From Saprospiraceae bacterium (GTDB lineage Bacteria > Bacteroidota > Bacteroidia > Chitinophagales > Saprospiraceae), in contig JADJGA010000008.1 of assembly GCA_016708265.1 (NCBI GenBank), positions 3,549 through 67,548 of the forward strand: DNA of 64,000 nucleotides. Reading direction: 5' to 3'. Within the stretch, counting starts at the first letter, position 1. Every line of letters starts with the position of its first letter. The notes under the pieces are model-generated. The model was not told where the DNA came from. It saw only the letters and a list, made by a program, of their open reading frames with translations, and did no database searches. The translations under genes and the position numbers were made by a program. Of the stretch, positions 8,956 to 16,103 are shown piece after piece.

Positions 8956-9853
8956 TGCTCCTGATCTTGTAAAAGTCTGTCCAGGGGACTATGTGCTTTT
9001 ACCAAATCACATTGAGCTATATGCAAATAGATCATCGTGGTCGTGATTTCTGAATGCCCAAGTAATTCCTTCAGCGTTACAATATTCACACCTTGTTCCA
9101 ACAAATGTGCTAGCATACGTATGCCGTAGTGAATGCAGGTTTACTTCTTTGCTTATTGATGTCTTTTTAAATTTTCCCGCATAACCCATGAAAGTCCTCT
9201 CACGCTGTATCGCCCATCTTGTTCCTTGCCATTAAATAACCATATGTGCGGATTTTCTGCTTTGAGATATTTCTTCAGTCCAATAGCCATACTTTCTGCC
9301 AGAGGTACTATCCGGTCTTTTGTATTTACTCTGCCGTATATGTATAGTTTTTCGTTCAAAATCAATATCTGATATCCTCAGGTTTATAACTTCCTGCCCT
9401 CGTAGTCCGGCTGAGTATATCAACGTAAGTAATATTCTTTGTTTTAGTAATGTCGGTGCTGCAAAAGTTCTTTCAACTCTTGCTGGTTAAGAATCACAGG
9501 GAGCTTGGTATCTTTTTTTAATGAAGGCAATGCAATGGCATTTTTATTCATCCCCATCAACCGAAAATAATATCGCAATCCATATACCATATGCTTAAAA
9601 CTGCTTCGTGATGGTGATCTCGGATCCCGTGCCAACCCAACCAGGTATTCATTTATCTCCTCTTCTTCAATTTGCTCAGGAAGTCTGCCAAAATTATTTA
9701 CTACTAATGCTATTCGTCGAATATAATTATTTAACGTACTTTGCTTTGTCCTCGCAATGTTACTTGTTGTTCCATTTTGTGGACCACGTTTTTAAACTCT
9801 GGAACAAGCTCAATTGCCTGTTCTACAACTGTAAAGCCCGATTTCTTTCTCAT
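8925..9853 (-). pseudogene. Tyrosine recombinase associated with the IS91 element, five frameshifts
   Basis: Starting at the ATG at 9853 (MRKKSGFTVVEQAIELV), the reconstructed protein has the SAM-like N-terminal domain (TLNNYIRRIALVVNNFG), the first catalytic block (YSAGLRGQEVINLRISDID), the box II block (LHSLRHTYA) and the end with the nucleophile (LLGHSEITTTMIYLHI). Breaks lie near 9740-9742, 9459, 9345, 9164-9168 and 9105-9118, and at least three are one-base losses in short homopolymers. It lacks the extra helix insertion that marks integron integrases, so it is not a functional or diagnostic IntI. It overlaps the transposase gene by about 30 bp. Confidence 0.85.
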
Positions 9854-9916
9854 ATTCAAATTTTTTTTGTTATTAATTCCGAATATTAAGAAAGAATCGG
9901 GTATTTTTGCAGTACT

Positions 9917-9934
9917 ATCCCGCTTTTGCGGGAT
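9917..9934. other. Perfect 7-bp hairpin
   Basis: ATCCCGC-TTTT-GCGGGAT. It lies between the recombinase start (9853) and attC-like site 3. It may be a subterminal palindrome of the IS91 element or part of a small repeat. Confidence 0.5.
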
Positions 9935-9937
9935 TTA

Positions 9938-10067
9938 GTTCAACAATGTATATAGCAAATAGGCGGGGTAGTAGTAATTTCAACGGTTGTAGCACGCTTC
10001 AACTTAGTAACGGTTTGATAAGTTTGAAGCCCGCAATCGCCTACTTGCCATATACTTAACGTTGTGC
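9938..10067 (+). other. attC-like site 3 (best example)
   Basis: R'' core GTTCAAC at 9938-9944 fits RYYYAAC exactly; R' core GTTGTGC at 10061-10067 is one base off GTTRRRY. Between them, GTATATAGCAAATAGGCG pairs imperfectly with CGCCTACTTGCCATATAC, and an inner pair CTTCAA-CTTA / TAAGTTTGAAG forms a second stem. Unpaired bases are scattered on one side, as in attC folds. At 130 bp the length is typical of large attC sites. From memory, near-identical repeats are dispersed in other Bacteroidota genomes. Confidence 0.55.
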
Positions 10068-10097
10068 GACACCTTACAAAGATACCGCTGAAACAAG

Positions 10098-11189
10098 ATG
10101 CAATTAAGAAAAGGAAAAACTAAAACATTATTAGAAAGTTCAATTGACTGTGCTTTATTAGCTGTTGAGATTTACAATAAGCCAAGAGCACCATTTAGAG
10201 TTGAAAGTTTCATTACGCATATGATAATGTCTTGGACTAGACTTTTACAATCTTATTTCAATCATACAATTGGAGAAACTTTTTTTTACAAGGAAACTAA
10301 TGGAAGATATAAATTAATTGATGGAGAAAAAAAGGCTTGGGAATTAAAAACCTGCATTCAAAAATATGGTGGACTTTCTGAAGCTGTAAAGTCAAACCTT
10401 GAATTTTTTATAAAACTTCGGAATAAAATTGAGCATAGAACCATTTCAAAAGATGAAATTGGATTGATGATTTTTGGAGAATGTCAATCTTTACTTTACA
10501 ACTATGAAAATGAACTAATTAAACTATTCGGTTCTGAATATGCAATAAATGAAAGTTTAGCTTATTCACTTCAATTTTCACGATTGAGAACTGCAAAGCA
10601 AATTGAAGCAAATAAACAATTACTTTCAACAGAAGTTAGAGAAATTAAAGATTTCATAGAAAAGTATAGACTAAATGTAAAAGAAAGTATTTTCAATACT
10701 CAAGAATTTAGTGTGAAATTAATTCAAGTACCAAGATTGCTAACACAAATAGAAATGATTTAGCAATTGAATTCGTAAATTGGAATTCGGTTTCGGAGGA
10801 CGATATAGAAAATTATGAAAAAATAACAACTTTAATAAAAGATAAAGTTCAAAAAACAGAAGTTATAAATCCTGCAAAGTTAAAACCAGGTGCAGTTGTG
10901 AATGGTAAACCAAAGTTATCAAAATAATTTTAATCATTACGACCATAAATGCTTGTTATACATTTTCTCAATTAAACCAACTAAAGAAGATGGTGAAAAT
11001 ATTGACCCATTTGAAACCAATACTAAATATTGTCATTATGATGAAGCACATAATGATTATTTATTCAAAGAAGAATGGAATGATTTTATTATTGGAAATA
11101 TAACAAGTGGAACTTTGACAAGAGAAATTTGGAAGACCAATTTTGACAATAAACAAAAATTAAACATTGAAACATTTGAAATAGAATAA
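10098..11189 (+). pseudogene. DUF3644-like protein, two frameshifts
   Basis: The first 210 residues (SSIDCALLAVEIYNKP, then SFITHMIMSWTRLLQSYF, then KLRNKIEHR) match what I know of DUF3644, a helical HEPN-like domain with an R-x-K-I-E-H motif, often found near defence or mobile genes. The frame is lost at 10733-10734 (one A missing) and continues one frame over as IANTNRNDLAIEFVNWN to KPKLSK. It is lost again in the A run at 10921-10924 and resumes as NFNHYDHKCLLYIFSIKPTK to the stop at 11189. About 360 residues when joined. It lies as a cassette between cores GTTGTGC (10061) and GCACAAC (11199). Confidence 0.7.
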
Positions 11190-11198
11190 AAGGCAGTC

Positions 11199-11318
11199 GC
11201 ACAACAAGCATTTGGCAAGATTGCGAATTTTGTGGTAAATACCTTTACATTTCCGAAATTTTATCTTTGATAGAAAATAATCGGTTCCAGTTTGAACCTC
11301 CCAAGCGGAACGTTACAA
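11199..11318 (+). other. attC-like site 4 (tentative)
   Basis: GCACAAC at 11199-11205 is the exact reverse complement of the R' core GTTGTGC at 10061-10067, as expected for the two ends of one cassette. The proposed right core GTTACAA (11312-11318) fits GTTRRRY poorly. Arms share only TTGG at matching distance from the cores, so the fold is weak by eye. Confidence 0.35.
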
Positions 11319-11425
11319 ACATGGAGAATTATGAATTATGAAGAGAATTTTGGCAAAAAATTAAAGAGAAAGGTTAAAAATACTTTTATATAATTTTCTT
11401 TTCTTTCCAAATTTTAGTACTCCCT

Positions 11426-11941
11426 TTGCTACTAATAGGACTTCCTGCTTTAATTATTTATTGCAAAAAAATAATTCTACTTCAAACACTTGCTTCTACT
11501 ATTGAAGTCATTGGGATTTTTTATGTTTTCATTAGTGAATTATTTGCAAGTAATTTTATTGAGCGATGGAAAAACCCAATGTTGGATAAACCAGTTATTG
11601 GAAAACTTTCCCAAGCCAAAGAATATTTTAAAATAGATGGAACTAAACATTATTACTACATAAAATTAGGATTTGTACTTAACAAGTTTTTAATATGGGT
11701 AGAAAATTATTTAAATTCAAGTTCCAAAATAAAATCTGCTTATTTTTGGCTCAGAAATGCACCTTCTGAAAATAATTGCAAATTAGAATTTAATTTTAGG
11801 GCTGTAGAAGTAGATTCAATAGATGATATTAAATGCAAAATTAACGACATTAAAAAATATCCCTTACAAAAGTTATTTGGTTATCTGATGATCTTTATTG
11901 GATTTTTAATTCAATTAATTTATAATCTTATGATATTCTAA
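11426..11941 (+). CDS. Hypothetical membrane protein with broken 5' end
   Basis: 171 residues from a TTG at 11426, but the frame is open back to 11378 and encodes more of the first membrane helix (ILVLPLLLIGLPALIIYC). A stop at 11375-11377 interrupts it. Upstream in the same frame WQKIKEKG reads as the basic N-terminus, so the real start is probably near 11330-11345 and the gene is damaged. Two further hydrophobic stretches follow: LASTIEVIGIFYVFISELF and, at the C-terminus, LFGYLMIFIGFLIQLIYNL. A soluble domain of about 90 residues lies between them. Family not recognised. Confidence 0.5.
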   Translation: MLLIGLPALIIYCKKIILLQTLASTIEVIGIFYVFISELFASNFIERWKNPMLDKPVIGKLSQAKEYFKIDGTKHYYYIKLGFVLNKFLIWVENYLNSSSKIKSAYFWLRNAPSENNCKLEFNFRAVEVDSIDDIKCKINDIKKYPLQKLFGYLMIFIGFLIQLIYNLMIF

Positions 11942-12675
11942 GATAATTAAATCAAATCTAAAAATAGTAATTGTGACTAACAATTCAATGAACACCTTTT
12001 CGCAATAATCCTTTAGTCAACAGGCTTGGTATATCTGAAAAACGAGTTGTACTTATTGCTTATCACCAAGGGCGATACACCTTTAATACATGCCTGCAAA
12101 TTGCTAAATTCCCAAGGCGCTACTGTATTTGGTTGTACCCAAATGCGTAAGCTTCCCCAAAAATAGTACTAATTAAAAATAGGCAAAATAATATTAAAAT
12201 ATTTTTAAATTAATAATTTATTTTTAAACAAAAAAATAAATGTTAAAATGTTTGCAAATTTAAAATATATTTTTAGGAAAAAAATAATTTCAAAATACTA
12301 TAATGCACATAATTAAACATAAAATAAAATCATATATATTTGCAAAGTATTTACAATTTCATGAACAGTTAAATGATCTTTGTATCATTGCTAAAAATTT
12401 GTATTAGTTGGATAAAAAAGAAAAAATTAATTTTAAAGTGAGCATTTCTGAATATGTATCAGAAATCATTTCTAACCAAGCCTCCGCTCATGATTTGTAC
12501 AATAGTATGGCATTGCCGGCAGAAGTTTCTTCACTCCTATTCACAATTCCTGCATTTTTAAAATCTCTTTGCTTCATTTTTACACCTGAGTACTCAATGA
12601 TTGATTTAAGGTCAGGATGGCTAAGACGTCCAATGTGTTTCTATAAATCAGAAAATAAGCATTGTGGCAATAGTA
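11942..12675. other. AT-rich gap without a supported gene
   Basis: About 730 bp. 11,975-12,165 is less AT-rich and has short frames (for example GDTPLIHACKLLNSQGATVF) that may be a gene remnant. 12,170-12,410 is strongly AT-rich. The frame beginning at 12408 looks protein-like for only about 90 residues, then runs into palindromic repeats, so I do not call it. Confidence 0.4.
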
Positions 12676-13080
12676 TTAGCGTGCTAAAAAATATGAGAGG
12701 CTATTCTTTAATACACATAGGCATTCTAAAAAAATTAACAGCCTATTTTCGTTTTTACATAAGCATAAATAAAATTTTAGCAAGCCTATGTTTTTTACAC
12801 ATAGGCTTGCTAAAAAATTTAGCGAGCTCTTGTTTATTATACATAGGCCATCTATTTCTGTTAGGGAGGTATTTTTCATTCAAACAAGCACTAATTTTTT
12901 TTTAGAAAGGTATTTTTCAATAAAAAATGGTTCATTCAGAGATTTAGAGGGCAATTATATTCTGCAACCAGGGCCTTTACAACTTTTAGCAAGCCAATGT
13001 TTTTTGCACACAGGCTTGTCAAAAAATTTAGCAAGCCATTTTTTATTTTGCATGTCTTTATCAAAAAAGCATAACATGCT
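12676..13080. repeat. Cluster of palindromic repeats (AGCAAGCC/GGCTTGCT family)
   Basis: At least five related units. The best is a perfect 17-bp inverted repeat, TTTTAGCAAGCCTATGT at 12775-12791 with its complement at 12799-12815, loop 7 nt. A second, imperfect copy lies at about 12985-13031 (TTTTAGCAAGCCAATGT with ACACAGGCTTGTCAAAA). Half units occur near 12700-12750, 12815-12850 and 13030-13080. Open frames across this stretch are made by the repeats. Confidence 0.7.
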
Positions 13081-13110
13081 AATAGTAAATAAAATACACA
13101 ACTTTACAAC

Positions 13111-13344
13111 ATGAAAATGATGACCAAATATAATTTTGCTGATAGCAGCGCAACTTATTTTCGTGAACGGATTAACCATCCGGAATTAAAATATATTCAT
13201 ATTAATTTTGCAAAGAAATATTGTAATAATATCAGTTCCCTGTATTTCATACCTGACTTTTACAGTTTGAATGAGATCATAAAAAGGTGCTGTATATTTT
13301 TGCAATCGAGTGGTTTTTTATTTTTTCACAATCAAAATTTGTAA
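13111..13344 (+). CDS. Doubtful small ORF
   Basis: 77 residues from an ATG at 13111, ending 3 bp before the next gene. Base composition is a little closer to coding than the flanking repeats and there is one possible basic/aromatic helix, but no motif, signal or membrane segment. It may be only the leader of the gene at 13348. Confidence 0.2.
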   Translation: MKMMTKYNFADSSATYFRERINHPELKYIHINFAKKYCNNISSLYFIPDFYSLNEIIKRCCIFLQSSGFLFFHNQNL

Positions 13345-13347
13345 ACT

Positions 13348-14076
13348 ATGGGAAATAGCAATTCAAGTTTTGCGTCCCGGCTCCGACGAGCCCAGGATAT
13401 TTCGGCTATCCTGAAGGGACTGGAGGATTACAATCCTCCCAACGTAGAAGACAGCCTGGCCGGATTTCAGGCATACATTGATTCACTGGTAGCGGTTAAC
13501 AATTCCGAGACTTCATTTATGAAGGCTTTCAGATTGGCAGCCGGACATCGCAGAGACAGGTTTTTTAATGATCCTGATTCAGCTATCAGACTTATGGCAG
13601 CACTCAAAACAGGAGTGAAAATGCAATATGGCAGAAATAGTTATGAACTGGCTTTGTTGAAAACCATTTCTGAAAGGATGCAATATGCAAAAGTGGCTGT
13701 TCCAACGGTTAATACCGATGAAGCTACAGTGCCGGATTCTTCAGAACCGAAGAAATCCATACGACATGCTGAGAGAAATTTTGGTTCTATCACCAAAAAT
13801 TTCAATGACTTTATCACAACCATCGAGGGGTTTAATTCCTATAAACCCGCTACTGATGGTCTGACACTGGAAAACCTGAGGCGCGTTTCGCAAGATCTCA
13901 CATCACTTAATGATGATGTAGCAGTGAAGCTGGGACAACTTCAGGATGCCAAGAAGAACAGAGCCAGGCTCTATCTGGAATTGAAAGAGCGCTCAGAGCG
14001 TATAAAATCATATCTGCGTGTAAAGTATAAAGCGGACTCCAATATCTACTTGAAAGTCCGCTCTTATAGATTCTGA
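13348..14076 (+). CDS. Hypothetical helical, coiled-coil-like protein
   Basis: 242 residues, clear ATG start, no signal peptide, so cytoplasmic. Mostly charged helix: an N-terminal half (FASRLRRAQDISAILKGLED, then FMKAFRLAAGHRRDRFF), a Pro/Thr/Ser/Glu linker near residues 118-135, and a C-terminal half with heptad-like spacing (LTSLNDDVAVKLGQLQDAKK). Codon use and GC content look richer than in every flanking region, which suggests separate origin. It has its own terminator at 14099. Family not recognised. Confidence 0.7.
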   Translation: MGNSNSSFASRLRRAQDISAILKGLEDYNPPNVEDSLAGFQAYIDSLVAVNNSETSFMKAFRLAAGHRRDRFFNDPDSAIRLMAALKTGVKMQYGRNSYELALLKTISERMQYAKVAVPTVNTDEATVPDSSEPKKSIRHAERNFGSITKNFNDFITTIEGFNSYKPATDGLTLENLRRVSQDLTSLNDDVAVKLGQLQDAKKNRARLYLELKERSERIKSYLRVKYKADSNIYLKVRSYRF

Positions 14077-14098
14077 TAGCATCTGGTATTGAGCAGAG

Positions 14099-14138
14099 CA
14101 TCCGGCAAACCATGCGACGGTTTGCTGGATGTTCTTTT
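14099..14138 (+). terminator. Rho-independent terminator
   Basis: CATCCGGCAAACC (14099-14111) pairs with GGTTTGCTGGATG (14119-14131) with one mismatch, loop 7 nt, followed by TTCTTTT. It ends the gene at 13348-14076. Confidence 0.8.
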
Positions 14139-14987
14139 AATCATTTCTTACTTTGAATTCAGCTTTGGAAATGTGAAATTACTCCACTTTTGACAAATGC
14201 AAACATTTTGCATTGTTTTTTTTGCAATTCCTGATGTAAAAACATAATAATTTTCACTATTTACCGGCAAAAGCTCAAATTTTTCGAATTATAAATACAA
14301 TAGTTCGTTAAACAATCTTGCTGCGATATTGAGGTTTTAGTTCAAATGTATTGTCTAAATTTAAATCTTTTATTGATTTTTATTCAATCATATATATTTA
14401 ATTTAAAAAAATTTACTATCCAAGAATTTTCTTAATAGATTAAACAAATCACTTCGTATCAATATAAATCAAAAGATTGGACTAATATATTTTTAATCTC
14501 TGTCATTAGATATATGTGGTAATAAATTATTTTTTTAAGGCGTTTCTTCACATTTTGAAATTTTTTAAATTAAAATAAACGTAAATTATTCGCTTACAGT
14601 TCTGGTTGAATGTCCATAAAATGAAAATGATTATTAAAATATTCTAACTTATATGGTTGACAGTTAATAACTTAAAATGTAAATAAACATTTAGTAAGTC
14701 CTGATAAATCTGCAAATTTTTTAATTTAATGTAAAAAATATCCTTATTAAAAAATGTTAAAAAAATTCAATATTACTATTTTTTCAATTTTAAGATATTA
14801 AATTTGTGTTATAGAGGAATATATTTAACAATTTTTTGTGCCTTATTATTGTACTAAATTTAACGACAAATTTTGAATCACAAAAAAATTAAATATGACT
14901 ATTTAGTTCAGCAAAAAAATTAGTAAATTCTCAATCGATTTTTCTTAATTTTACTAAATTTAATATTGAGATAAAAAAATTAAATCA
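14139..14987. other. Long AT-rich intergenic region
   Basis: About 850 bp of very AT-rich sequence with no coding frame, hairpin or tandem repeat that I can support. The unusual length for this genome and the extreme composition fit a junction of horizontally acquired DNA. Confidence 0.5.
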
Positions 14988-15635
14988 ATGGAGGAATCTA
15001 AAAGATTTTTAAGATATGTTATTCCTGGGCTAATATTTATTTTTCAGATAGGTTTGGTTTTAGAATTTACAGATGTAAAAATTATAACTGACCAAGAAAC
15101 TCAAGATTTTTATAAGATCATTATAACATTATTTATAAGTTCAGGCTTATTAGGGTATTTGTTTTCAAATCTATATTTCTTTGTCCATTGGAACATTGAT
15201 TTTAAAAAATGTTTTGGCATAGATTATAAACAAATTGTAGACAAAAATAAAGGATTTTTTAAAATAAATGAATCTGATGTTGACAATAAAAATTTAAAAA
15301 CTGATAAAACTCAATTGGAATATTGGATTATAATTAATGTATTTTGGAATTTATCTCCTGTAGAAGGTTTAGAAAAAATTAAACAAATGACTGATAAATT
15401 ATCAGATATGTTACATAGTTTAGGAACAACTATATTATCAATGTTTTTAGCTCTTTTAATGGGTATTATTATTATATTCCATCAAAATAAAATATGTTTC
15501 TGTTTTTGTTATTTCATATCTATTTGTATTATATTAATATTTCTAATTTGTCATTATCGAAAATTATTTTTTCAGTTATTATTTCTTTATGAGGAAGCAA
15601 TTAGGGAGGCGAATACTAGAGATAGTAAAAAGTAA
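14988..15635 (+). CDS. Hypothetical multi-pass membrane protein
   Basis: 215 residues. Four hydrophobic segments can be seen: residues about 10-26 (VIPGLIFIFQIGLVLEF), 43-65 (IIITLFISSGLLGYLFSNLYFF), 149-164 (ILSMFLALLMGIIIIF) and 170-188 (CFCYFISICIILIFLICHY). The cytosolic loop between the second and third holds about 75 charged residues. The last 25 residues are charged and helical. Very low GC like its upstream gap. No family recognised; possibly part of an acquired module. Confidence 0.6.
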   Translation: MEESKRFLRYVIPGLIFIFQIGLVLEFTDVKIITDQETQDFYKIIITLFISSGLLGYLFSNLYFFVHWNIDFKKCFGIDYKQIVDKNKGFFKINESDVDNKNLKTDKTQLEYWIIINVFWNLSPVEGLEKIKQMTDKLSDMLHSLGTTILSMFLALLMGIIIIFHQNKICFCFCYFISICIILIFLICHYRKLFFQLLFLYEEAIREANTRDSKK

Positions 15636-15706
15636 AATAAAGATGAAAATTACCTAATGAAGTAAAAATTATAAAAAAATTTAGAACACCAGTATTAATT
15701 TAATAA

Positions 15707-15743
15707 AAAGGGCCAATATTGAAAAACCAATATTTTGCCCTTT
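15707..15743 (-). terminator. Terminator of tRNA-Pro
   Basis: On the minus strand AAAGGGC-rich arms (15707-15713 with 15737-15743) form a hairpin continued by the imperfect pair AATATT/AATATT and followed by TTTTTATTA. It starts 7 bp beyond the tRNA 3' end. Confidence 0.65.
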
Positions 15744-15749
15744 ATCATG

Positions 15750-15825
15750 TCGGGATGACTGGATTCGAACCAGCGACCCCACGCCCCCCAGACGTGTACT
15801 CTAACCCGGGCTGAGCTACATCCCG
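15750..15825 (-). tRNA. tRNA-Pro (anticodon GGG)
   Basis: 76 nt, folding as a cloverleaf. Acceptor CGGGATG/CATCCCG, D arm GCTC...GTAC, anticodon stem CACGT/GCGTG with loop CTGGGGG (anticodon GGG, reading CCC), T arm CTGG-TTCGAAT-CCAG, discriminator A. The CCA end is not encoded. It marks the boundary between the accessory left part and the core. Confidence 0.95.
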
Positions 15826-15837
15826 TAGTTCAGATTG

Positions 15838-15868
15838 CAAAGATAATAGTAATTGTCAATATTTCCAA
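15838..15868 (-). promoter_or_regulatory. Promoter of tRNA-Pro: TTG-N20-TATCTTTG
   Basis: On the minus strand TTG (15868-15866) and TATCTTTG (15845-15838) are 20 bp apart, an exact fit to the Bacteroidota sigma-A consensus (TTG about 19-21 bp before TAnnTTTG). The -7 box ends 13 bp before the tRNA 5' end. Confidence 0.7.
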
Positions 15869-15887
15869 GGAATATTTGTAAAGAAAT

Positions 15888-16009
15888 GGTTATAAGGTTT
15901 ATGAGGTTTATGAGGTTTATGAGGTTTATGAGGTTTAGAGGGTTTAGGGAGTTTAGGAGGTTTAGTAGTTTAGAGGTTTATATGGTTTATGGAGTTTATA
16001 AGGTTTATT
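15888..16009. repeat. 9-bp minisatellite GGTTTATGA
   Basis: About thirteen degenerate units. Four at 15896-15935 are perfect (GGTTTATGA); later ones drift to GGTTTAGAG, AGTTTAGGA, GGTTTATAT. It lies between tRNA-Pro and the 3' end of the OMP gene. Confidence 0.85.
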
Positions 16010-16050
16010 AATAATTGAATTTTCCCGCCTTGGTACCATATCACCATCAT

Positions 16051-16087
16051 GAATTAACAATTGACAATTAACAATTGACAATTAACC
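16051..16087. repeat. 14-bp tandem repeat AATTAACAATTGAC
   Basis: Two full copies and a partial third, in the same short intergenic region as the 9-bp minisatellite. Confidence 0.7.
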
Positions 16088-16103
16088 ATTAATTCGTAAT
16101 TGA

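Larger units (their letters stand above)
7791..9853 (-). mobile_element. Degenerate IS91-type element with tyrosine recombinase
   Basis: A decayed tyrosine recombinase gene lies directly upstream of a decayed IS91-family (Y/HUH rolling-circle) transposase gene on the same strand, an arrangement common for IS91-like elements in Bacteroidota. Element ends cannot be fixed by eye because IS91 elements lack terminal inverted repeats and target duplications. A perfect hairpin at 9917-9934, just 5' of the recombinase, may belong to one end. The element lies between attC-like sites 2 and 3. Confidence 0.75.

Noticed and set aside
8925..9853. Integron integrase
   Set aside because: The recombinase lacks the IntI-specific helix insertion and is paired with an IS91 transposase.
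11975..12165. Ankyrin-like fragment (GDTPLIHACK)
   Set aside because: Only one short match, no start, no neighbouring repeat; could be chance.
12408..12905. ORF of 165 residues on the plus strand
   Set aside because: The second half is made by palindromic repeats and the first half has no recognisable domain; it overlaps another repeat-made frame (12788-13114).
15888..16009. Possible CRISPR array
   Set aside because: The units are contiguous 9-mers without spacers, and no cas gene is present.
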